From assembly GCA_030248225.1 (NCBI GenBank), contig JASANE010028806.1, positions 1 through 64,000 of the forward strand: a stretch of 64,000 bases of DNA. Reading direction: 5' to 3'. Shown here piece after piece: positions 36,001 to 48,000 of the stretch. The notes beneath the pieces were generated by a model. That model was given only the letters and a program-made list of their open reading frames with translations, did not search any database and had not been told where the DNA came from. Each line of letters opens with the position of its first letter. Position 1 is the first letter of the stretch. This DNA comes from Trileptium ribeirensis (taxonomy: Eukaryota; Nematoda; Enoplea; Enoplida; Thoracostomopsidae). A program made the translations under genes and the position numbers.

Positions 36001-39000
36001 TGTGGTAAAGTTTTAAACTTGAAGAAAAGTCGCAAAATAGAGTACCTAACTCTGAATCCAACCGGTTTAGGCACCCAAAACAAACATTCGTGAACAAATC
36101 AGGAACATATTCAGGTTTTAGTAAAAATCTCTAGCGATGTTTCACAGTACCTTGACTTTAATATCCAACCGCTGAATCGAGAGAGTCAAAGCTATAACAG
36201 CAACACAAATGTTAATAGCAAATGCTAAAAGGCAAGTAGAGAAAAAATTTAAGACAGTTTCTATAAATTTGCGCCGCAAGAACCGAAACCCGAAAAAGCT
36301 GGCGCTGAGGAAACATTTTCTGAAGTGGGTTCTTATCAGCAGCTGCTTCGAACAGCACTTCGTCTGAAAGTTCCGCTTGTCGCAAAAACAAAACTGATTC
36401 TGTTTGTAACGCTGTATTCGTGGTTTGGCGTTGTTAAACGAAAATCAGCACTTAATGTTAAGCAGTCTACGACGCAACTGAGCCTTCTCATAATTTTTCA
36501 GAAGCCAATCCTAATTTCCGTGCGTTCTGGCTAAATTCTGTTATCATCTTACCGTTCGCGACGTTTTGGGAGCGTTTGGCGAAGTCAGCGAAACCATTTC
36601 CTGGATGGCGAGACGAAGTTTGAGCCGATGCAGCGGATTCGAGATACCGATTTCTTTTTGAATCTCTTGATCGCTTAGACCGGCCATAATTGCACCAGAT
36701 TTTACGTTCGCACGGCACGCTGCAACGTACCACGCTGGCATGCCGATCCAAAGCTGTAAGAAAACAATTATTATACAATTATCATCCTTGAACCATTAAT
36801 TCCTTGTTGTCGAAACTACGGTACATACACATACCTCGCCTAAGGTAACATGAGGTGTAAAAAATTTGAGCCGGATATTAGTCAGCTACAACAGTATTAG
36901 CCTCAATTACCTGTCGCCAGCGAGAACCAGTGAGTCGCAAGCGAACATAAACTAGAAACACTATTGAGATTGCAGAGCGTAGTGAAGTACACCTATACCT
37001 TTTGCGTGCACAGCCAATGAGCTCTCGATAGCATACGTAGATATGCTATATGTGAGGATGCCATTCTCCCATACCCGTGAAACCATTGGTCGTACAACAA
37101 AACTAATACCGGCAATGAGTTTACTACGACAGAAAGCGTCCACGCGCCAGCTATCAGCCTCCCAGGATGTCACAATAAACTTAGGAAATTTGCGTCGAGG
37201 AACCATGGGGGCGCCATACCCCCGTACCTATGGAACCATGGGTCGCAGATGAAAACCAACACCGGCAATTAGTTTCCACGCCCGAAAACACCGCAAGTGA
37301 AACTTTTCAGTGGCCCAAGACGTTTGAACAAATTTTCGAATTTTCGGTCGCGGAACCATGAGGGTGCCATACCTAAAACCCCGTAACTCCAGAACCGGAG
37401 CCATAATCGAAAAACAAAAAAGAGGCATCGAAATTTATCATTTTACTATGAAATACAACCAACTAATAAAAAAATTCGAAAGTTTAAATAACAATAACCT
37501 TGTTTCTGTGAAGGGTACTAAAATAGTGTAAATAAAACCCCTCGTTTTGACTACTAAATCCGAAACCAGACCTCAAATCAAAAAAGCTACGCGATAACAC
37601 GGTAAATCGACTATGCCGGGTCAAATGAGCCGAATATAATAAAAATCAGTTGAGTCGTTCCCGAGTTACGACTCATTACACACGCTGACGGAAATTAAAA
37701 GCTTTCACCCCTGCAACACACAATCTCCGCTATGTTACACTAGCCTGACACACTATAAAATTTCCAAATAAAATTTTATTCCCACACAAAAACCATAAAT
37801 TTTTGGGACATTAATAAATCAAGGATTTAGCTATACATAGGGTTTCCAAGTGAGGGCGGAGGACCAACATGCGGAATTTGGAAAGCCGAGTGTCACTCAC
37901 TGTGGGCAGGCCAGAATTATTGAGTGCAACACATTTGACGAATGCTCTTGCAGTCACTGTAATAATGTCTGACTTGCGCACGCAGTTAAATAAAAGCGCA
38001 TATTTCGTGAATAATTAGAAAACGATTCGTGAAAAAATTGCTCATATTTTTGTAAGTAACTGTAGTGTCTGATTATTTGTCTTTACATTTCCGGATGCGA
38101 CTATTGCTAACAACATACAGTACTCGCCAGAAATGACCGTCGCGTTCCGAGCGAAACTATTTAAATTAAATAATAAATTCTATTTGTGGAACAATTTTTT
38201 TTCGATAGTAATTTTGGTGGGTACTGTTTACCTCAAGCCAAGCGACGATCGTTGGTCCATTCCACATGGAGAACGGAGTCCGCGCCTTTGTAGCTTCTTC
38301 AAGCAGCTCGTTTCTGAAATAAAATAAACAATTTTATATGTCTTCGAGCAACTATTAGCTGTTAGCTAGCTCACAGCAGATGGAAAATGTTTGATTTGTC
38401 GAAGGCTTGTTTATCTTCCGCCGATCAGCGCAGTTCAGTTTCTTGGAAAAGGGGAAAATATAGCTGCTACAAAACTTACTAAAGCGTGGTCCACAAAACT
38501 AGAAAACGAACTCAGTGTTATTTCAACACGACTACACAAAACTAGGTGCAATGCTCAACTTTAGTATTAAGCGACTAAAAATTTGTTTATCCATATCGGC
38601 GCAATCAGGTCGACTAACTGGTCGATTCCAAACCATCCGGTCGATCTTTCCCTAGGTTTAGCTCCACCCTCAACACCAGGTAATGCGGCAATTTCTATGG
38701 CATCAGATTTGATACCTTATGTATCCAGCCATAAAAATGATAAAAAATTAATAAACACCCTCGGTCCAGGTTTCCAAAATTAGACAGTGAACAAAAAACT
38801 TGAGTAATTTAGTAAAACAAATCAAGTCTAAGCTTACAAATAATATGCCACGCACGCCGCAAAACCAAGACAATGTTTTCCGTTATAAATCTGGTCGCCT
38901 ACTGCATTACTGTAGAAGATTACTAGCCGGTACGATACCCTCTATTACCGAGACCCTGTATTATGATCGAGTTTGAATATTGAGCTGAGCGATACTAGCC

Positions 39001-42000
39001 AATTTTTTCACTCCCAATTCGTAGGTCACAAAAGTCCCAATTCATAGGTCACAATTTTTTTGCTCAAATTTGTACTCTTTCAAAAAATTTTGAAACGCTT
39101 CAAATCCAAACAAACAAGTTAAAGCAGTTGCTGTTTCATGAAAAAATAAAACACGTTTCGAAAAATTTTCTAAAGGTCCGTTCAGGCGTTCAAATTATCT
39201 GAGCAAAAATATGGCAATTCCGGTGCTTCAAAAATTATTTAAACTCGAAATTTCCAGATAGCGCACTCTTGTCATTGATTGGTTAAAGGAATTTCCTTGA
39301 AATGTTTACAAGAAATCACAATCTTCAAATTCACTAAGAATAAAAAAATGAGTTCAAGTTTGGATCAAAATTTGAGCTCAAACTTGGAGCATGAGTTTCA
39401 CTATGGGACAAAGCTTAAAAGTTTGAGAAATTTAAATAGTATTTCTCAAGCGAGTGAGTTGCAGGGAGTGACACAAGAACACACACATCCACCTGTTTTA
39501 GCGTCCAAATCGTAGGTTATCCCCTAAGAGCCGGACCCGATCTCCTAATCTAGGTGTCCCAAGAGGGCTCGTAGAACACCTTCCTCACTACTCCCTTCGC
39601 GGAAGTTAATTATGGATTCGATTATTCCAAGTAGTTTTTAATATCAGATTGTGTTACTTTGTTCTTTATTACCAACTTTGACATAAATAAATTTTAATAA
39701 CTACTAAATTTATTATGATGATGAAATGTATACAGTACTTACCACAATTGACCGTTGCTCGCTCGTAAAGTAACAGTCAATTGTGGCGAGTACTGTAGCC
39801 AACCTATTTTCTGCTGAGATATATTTGCTACAATACTGCAGCAATTTTATAAAATTGGATATAAAAGATTCTAGAATGCCAATCTAGAATTGCCAACAAT
39901 TACACTCACAAAGCCGGAAACCATTTAAACCCCATCTAAACCGACAGACTGTGGACGCCTATGGCACCAATATTATAAATGAAATGATTGCTTAGGTCGG
40001 AAAACACTCACTCGTGAAATAAGAAGTTTCTATTTCAACTGACTAGCAAAATAATTTTAAATACTAACTCTTAAACTTTCATAATCAATCCCATTTTCTT
40101 GTTGGACCGTTGGTGAACTCGTCTTTTGGACATTGAAGGTCCGCACCGACATACAGTACTCGCCAGTAATGAGCTCTATTCGTTCCGTACTGGATCGTTC
40201 GAAAGGCGACACTCATTTCTGGCCAAAACTGCAGGTAGTAACAAATAATAAGTTAGATCGAAGTAAACTAACTTTTTCTTTTTTCGCCGGTCGAATTCCG
40301 TTTGAAGCCCAGTAAAGCCCATCGAAACTTCTGCTGAACTCAGCTCAGAATCGGAATAGTACGCACCTGAAGACAAAAAATTTTATCAAATGAATTATAA
40401 TAAAAAAATTAAATTAATACACGTTCGAGTAATTTTAAACAAAATTGTATGAACAATGCTGGAAAACGAGAGTGACAAAATTCAGTCAAAACTGCTTTAA
40501 CCACCAAATAAATTCCAAAAATAGTTTAAAAAACATCAAACAATGGAAAATAATGTACATCGTGCATTGAGCTAAAATATCAATACTGCGATTAAAATCG
40601 AACCAAGTGCCGAAAAACACAACTCCGCACCTAAAACTGCAAAATTTACACAATGCGCTGGATTACGGCAATAATTCTGTAATAAAATACAACCATGAAC
40701 TGCAGGAAATACACAAAATAAGCTAAAAATGACCACTGGTCGCTTCAGACCGGCTAAAAACTTATTCGCTCAAGGATCTCTAAAAATAATGCAAGTTTAT
40801 TACTAATTTTAGTACATTTTGTAGCAAAAGCCACACTCGCGCTAAAAATGACAGCCGTGTCTTAATGGAGAGTAAGAAAAACGAAGCGCAAAGGCAACCA
40901 GTGCTGCACGACCTCTATTCTTGAACTAACTTGGTAATTTATTTATGAGCACACTAGTAATTCGCGCGAGGCTGGGAAACCGAACGAGTGCGACTATTTC
41001 CCAGTCCCGAATTAACTTTCAGGGCACCGAAGCACAATAATCCACCAGCAAGGAACAATGCTACTACAATTTTCAGAACATATCAAAAACAACGGGCGAC
41101 GATAATTTTCGAAAAATAGAAATTTTTTGGTTTGAAGGAAAATAATTACACTTTTAAGTGCCGCATCTCACATTAAAACCGAAAGCAGACGAAATAGAAC
41201 GATAACACAATCGAAATTCTCTAAATTAAACGCAAATTAACATTTTTTAATTAATAATTTTTGCCAGAATCCAAATTTGTTAAATCAACTGATTTTCGGT
41301 TAAACGATCGATTTTAGCACAAACGAAACTTCCTTCGATTTTTTAGCACTTAATAATACTGATTGTAACTCTAGGCCCCCGCTGTTTGCTAAATTAGACG
41401 CATGCCTCGTGAACAGGGGTATCTTTATCGTAATCGGTAACACGAAATCCTATATTCCTATTCTAGCACTCTACGAACAACTAAATTAAAACGGATAAAT
41501 TTTATATTTTTGCGCAAAAATGCCATTTACAGCCTTATAATGTACTCCAATATAGATTTAAAGAAACGAAACCAATATGAGAAAATTCCCCTTTTATGGG
41601 TTATTTTTATAGGTTTGGCTAATTATAATAAGTTACAAAATGGTTGTTGCTCGAACAAACACTCTTATTACTTCAACATTTTCGATGAGAAGATTCTGGG
41701 GTACATTTTTAGATTCGACGCCTATGCGTAGAGCAACATACTTCTAAAGTTAAAACGAAACGTTGGTTGAGAGGATACCGTGGTAGGATACCTTTGCGTT
41801 GCCCACTGAGTGCACACCATTTCCAATGTAACCAAAGCCACCCGCTCGAAATTATGTGAGACACAAATACACAAAAAATATTTATTTCGTCCCAATCACT
41901 GACGAGGAAACTCCGCTCGGTTCGTTCGCCCAGTTTCAAATAATAAGAAACACCTACTACCATAATCTGTTTTGTAAAACGCGTCACGTGCGGCCGAAGA

Positions 42001-45000
42001 CACGGAAGCCGCCGATGCCACAATCGGCGGCCCAGTACCGCTCCGATGATGATGGTGTCCGCCTCGGCCTGTACCATCAACCACCATGTGGGAAGGCAAC
42101 GCCGCCGTTGACGGACTATTCACAGCCGACGATCCATGATTGTTGGCAGCACCATTTCTCCGCTTTCCCCCAAGGAATCGACCCAGCGACCGAAGACCAG
42201 ACGACGACGACGCGGAGCGTTTCTTCATTCCGCTTGCGGAACTGCTCCCTGGGCCGCCACCAGAGATGTGTCTATTTAGCGATTCCTGACTCGATGTAAC
42301 GCTACAGCCGCCGGCGCCCCTTAAAATCAAAGGCTTAGACAGACTGCGATAAAAATGCTTATGATTTACTCCACTTCGTAAGGTTGTCCCCATTAGTTCG
42401 TTGTTTCCAAATCAGTGCTCGAGAATTTTTTCAAAAAACAATTCCCACTGCTTCCAATTATTGAAACGGAGCGACTGTTGCGAGCAGATTTTTCTGAAAT
42501 AGCGTTTAATTGGGAAATTCTTTTCTTCGTCTATTCGTTGCATAACTTTTAAACCAGGTTGATGGATTTCCCAATATTTTTATTAAAAGCGTAATGAAAT
42601 GTATGCTCCCATGATTTTCTAATGAAATTTTCACATAAACCGACAAGAATTGAAGATTTTTGGCCATTCGGTGTCACCCATCGTTTCAGGTAACTCCTAC
42701 CAAAGGCGTCAGATCGGAAAAAGACAATACAGAATTTTCCCATGGGAACTTTGCTGTTACTCATTTTTTGTCACGGCAACTGTTTTCGAGCCAAACTTAA
42801 AAAGGATACCCTATATAAGTGAAATTTTTAAAAACCATTTTTTTTTGCTTGTTGGGTGTCTGAACGACAAGATTATAGGGTTGTTTAATCCGTTAAGCAC
42901 GTTGGTTTCATTGTTCTAACCCCATACCTAATGTTCTACGTATTAACCTTGCGGAACTCTGCTAGACCAAATTTTGGCCCCAAAAATAGTAAAAAATTGT
43001 GTCGGTTTTTCAATACAAATGCATGTAGAGCGTTAGAACGATTTTCGACGTTGCTGAATACGATAAAGGCAAACGTATTTGGCTATTTGTGTGGTATATA
43101 CTAAACAGAGCTAGTGCTGGGGTCCTAAAACGTAGAAATTACTTCAAATTATAACTTTTCTTAAAATTTGTGATTTGTAAATTTCAAAACTTTTCGCCTT
43201 TTTGTGCCGGTCTCTCCGTGGCTCAACATTATTATCCACTCAACCCAGCAAGTTATACTATTTCGATTCTGAAGAAACTGTTTGGTTAAATTCTTTGAGG
43301 CGTTGCAAACTATTGAGCACCACGAAGCTATGCAACATGATAGCACAGGACACTAGAATATATCAACGAAGATATGATTTGAACGATGCAATTAAGATTT
43401 TATGCACTTTTGCTCTAAGCAACTGAGCTAATCAGCAGACTCAATCCGGATCTACTGAGTATGACGTATTGTCAGACTAAAACATATCACAGATGTCGAG
43501 ACGTACCAAAATGTCCAGGTGATCGGAATTTAGTGATTAAGGTTAAACATGAACCAGCCACTGTCATGCTATCACCGAACGTACAGTAGTCATCCTAAAT
43601 AAGTGCTGTTCGTTCGATAAATTAAAAATTTTGTTCGAAATGTGTTGCAACTTTTGGCGCGATTTTTAAAATTTGTCCGAGAGCTGTTCCAACTTGGTTC
43701 GAGATTAAATAGATTTTGTTCGGTTTCAATTCGATGTTCGTTCATTCAAAAGGCGACACTCATTTGTGGCGAGTACTGTACATTCACAATTATGGACAAA
43801 AAGGACGACGACGCCAAGTGGCGCAATTTTGTCTAGATGCGGACGGCCGAAATTTCGTCCAGATGCAGACGGTCGAAATTTCGCCTGGATGTAGACGGCC
43901 GAAATTTCTCCTGGATGCGGACGGACGCGCTTTCATCTTTTGCACAAATAAATTTAACAGTGACTTAGCCTATGCGACCAATAATTATGAAGCCCAAGCT
44001 TACGAGTAATCCATAATCGGGCCGTTGCCACTCGCTTGCAACGCTTGCTGAACGCGTTCGAGACGTTGTACGCGCGGCGAAATCGGTGGACTGCTGTCGT
44101 GAAGAAACTGCGCCGGATAATGGTTGTGCATCGAATGCGATATCTAAAATGAAATAATAATTATGGTATACAAAACTAAGAGAACGAAACTATTTTGAAA
44201 ATAAATTTAATAATTGTTGCAAAACTATAATCCGCAAAAGTGCTTCATCATCATTTCGCTAGTTCAGCTTTGTTCGACTGAAGACAAACGATTGAAATAT
44301 CCCAAAAACATCGAGCCGAGCTGAATCGATCATCGACGATGGACGATTGGAGTCCAGTCCAGTCCAGTCCAGTCCAGTCCAGTCCAATCCGTGATAAATA
44401 CTTACATACGCCATCTTTCACCCTATATCCATGGAAATTCTTACATTCTCATATGCAAACTATGTATATACATATCGCTGGGCTTACAAAATATAATTTG
44501 TATATATATATATATGTGCTAAATACGTTTTACACAAATACGGTAAACAAATGTATGACTGCAACACTAGTGACGGAACCTGGGCAAATTTTTAGGTCCC
44601 GACCGACAAAGTCCAAAAGTCTATTTTCACCTAACAAACATTATTATTTTTTGTTCAACAGCATACGAAATTTGCCAATATTTGGAAGAATCTTTGGCTT
44701 AAAATATTTTTAGAGAAAAATGTTACTGTAACACATGATAGGGAATTACACGGCAAATTCTGAGCTCGAAAATTTAATTTGGGAAAAGATTTTGTCAAAA
44801 TTATTGTGTTGAGGTCGGAAAAATTTCAACGCTCTGTACCAGTCTGACCTATCCGGATCGGTCCGCGAACATAACTAAAGCCGTGTTCACACGTTAAATT
44901 TTTTGCTCAAATTTTGAGCAAAAAATTTGAACGTGTGAACGCAGCTTAACAGTTGTAGCGGTCACAAACATAACGCATACCAGAAACTCTTAACGAGAAT

Positions 45001-48000
45001 GTGGACGCAATTTTATTAAGACCGTTAGCATCAGACAACACTATTTGGATTACGCCACCTAATAACACCAATACAAGACTTGCAAGGAAATGACATGTTT
45101 ACAATAACCGAACGCGATGCAACACGAATGGTGCAATCAACTTGGTCCGCGAACATGAATATACGTTATCGGTCCCAGTGTTGTTGAATCCAAAACGCCG
45201 CCCAGTTTAACTTTAAATCCAAAGATGCCTGGGAACGGCAAACAGACCAATATTTTATCCTGGAAATGTGCTTTTTACACCGTCAGCATCTGGTGCACAC
45301 ACAAAATAAACGCATGCTTTGGCAATAAATAATGTAATTGATCTAAATGCAGCAAGGCATCAATGCGGTGAGTAGACAAATGCTAAAAGGAACTACAGTG
45401 CTGGTCAGAAATGAGTGTCACCTTTCGAACGATCAAACATCGGACAGAAGTAGAACAGCTCCTCCATCGGAGATAAAAGCCACAAACAAGAATCAAACGA
45501 CAATTATAGACGCCGCTCCTTTCTTTTTAGTGACGTCGGCTGCTATTTCCTACCAGAGGTACTGAATAATTATTGCCATCTAGCCTTTCAACCACTGTTT
45601 GACCGATTCGACTCACATTATCTTACTGACTTCTCCCATTGCGGTTCGGTTCGTGGAAAGGTGCCCCGTCACCCCCGGTTCATGCCCCTTATTATTTCGG
45701 TCGACCCTCGGCTCAGAGGTTTGCTACTAAACGTACGCCCGAGGTGGACCAAGTTTCTTAAACCCTAAAAGTGGTGCTATAATTGTGTTCAATGAAATGT
45801 CGCAAATATAATGTTGTGTTGGTAGTTGGTGGCTGAAGAGATCTCACTATTCGAGCCAAAAATGGTTAGACATGTGCAATCATGACAATACATGTCAATA
45901 CAATGTCAATGACAATGTCAATCATGTCAAGACATGTCAATCATTAATATAAAGCAAAATTGCTTGAACCCGGCGGCTGCCCACCATATATATTCCGGCA
46001 CCCACCACCCAAAAATAGGCTCCCATAGTTGGTGAGTCGGGATGCTCTCAGTTGGTCCAACCATACATTTCGACCCGGTGGAAAAGCAAGCGTTATATAC
46101 TAGCTTCATTGAGGCTCCGGGATTTACTATCCACATTACATTTTGGATTTCTTTCATCTCGAAATATCGTGTTGCCTTCCACCTAGAACAGCTGTCCTGG
46201 TCAAACGAAGGTTAGGAGGTTTCTTTCTTCCGTCGTTCTCTAACCAGGATTGCTGCACAGTGAGATTAGCTAATACAGATCTTCAGAATCCCCGATCGTA
46301 TTGGGTCAGCTCAGTTTACCTACCGTACGATGTCAGGGATCCACCAGCAGGAGGAATGATAGAGAATGTAGTCAGACACTCTAATGCTAGTGCAGTTGAT
46401 CTCATACTGGGGTGTGACGCCAATGCGCATCATACAACACGGGGAAGCAGCAATTGCAATGCAAGAGGCGTAGCCGTTTTGGACTACATAATGGCCAACA
46501 ACCTGAGCATTGCTAACAAGGGTAATAGAAGCACGTTTTTCAACAGATCACGTGAAGCAGTAATAGACATCACTCTCACTACCATGAGAGTAGAAGAAGA
46601 TATCAAAGAGTGGAATGTTCTTGTCGATAAAAGCTTCTCTGACACAGGTATATCCTGTTCACTGTGGAATTCAGTGAAATTGTGGGTAACAGCACTTACA
46701 GCAAGAAAAAGATAAATACAGTTGCCTTTGTTGATTCGCTTAAGGCGAACACAGATAACCTCTATGTGGATTATAAGACCAATGAGGATATAGAGGTTGG
46801 CAATGCACTGATCAGTACCGCGATCATGTCAGCTTATCACGAGGCGGGCACGATAGTGAAAGACAAAGTGAAGGGCAAACCACCTTGGTGGACTGCCGAA
46901 TTGGAAGGTATGCGGAAATACTGCGGAAAGACTTTTTTCGTAGACTTCAGAGTCATGAAAACGAATACAACTGGACTGTCTACAGAAGACGCCAGAATGA
47001 GTACAAGAATATCATTCGGAAAGCAAAAAGAGAAGGTTGGAAAAACTTCTGTGGTAGAATAGAAACCACCAAGGAGACTTGCAGGTTACATAGGATTCTC
47101 AGGACCGAAGTAGGACAGTCAATGTTCTTAGAAGACAGGATGGTAATCTCATCACAAACGAAGAAGAGACCTTAGAGAGACTGTTCGAGGTTCATTTTCG
47201 TGGTTCTTTCCCAACCGGGGTACTGCCTCAAGTCAGTCACAGTGGTCGTATTAGTGGAAGTGATAGATATATCGCGGGTGAGGTGGTCACAGTGGAGGGT
47301 CTGATCTGGTCTATAAGATCATTCAGTCCCTTTAAGTCACCAGGCCTTGACGGCATCTACCCAAACTTGTTACATACAGGTTTGGTTAGCATCAGCACGC
47401 CAGTGCTAGAATTATACAGAGCGAGCATATCCAGTGGATATATACCGCTCGGATGGAGAATGTCCAGGGTAACATTCATTCCCACACCGGGAAAGGATTA
47501 TTACAGAGATGTCAAGTCGTATAGACCTATATGTTTAAGTTCCTTCATGCTCAAGGGACTAGAACGACTGGTATATAGATATCTTAGAAAATCTATCGCG
47601 ACTGGTCGCGGCCTTGGCTGTAGACAGCGTGCCTATCAGAAGGGGAAGAGCACGGTAACAGCTCTACACGAACTCGTTACCAAGATAGATATTCTCTGGA
47701 CCTCGGGGAAATTTGTCATAGCCACATTCCTTGACATAGGAGGGGCCTTCGACAACACGAATCTTCGTGCCTTCAAAGAGCCTTCACTAGATTTTCCATA
47801 GATCCAATAGTCAGAAGATGGCTAGAAAACCCCACGTGGTTATATGCGAGCTGGGGGCGCCTCCGTCACATACAGTGTGACGAGGGGCTGCCCGCAAGGT
47901 GGTGTACTATCCCCACTTCTCTGGACTATGGTAGTTGATAAGCTGTTAGAATTGCTGAATGGGAGGAATACATATGCTCAAGCATATTAAGACGATCTAG

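Noticed and set aside
43716..44009. 97-codon + strand frame with DADGR repeats
   Set aside because: It is generated by the 26-bp minisatellite, which keeps no 3-base register between units and matches no family.
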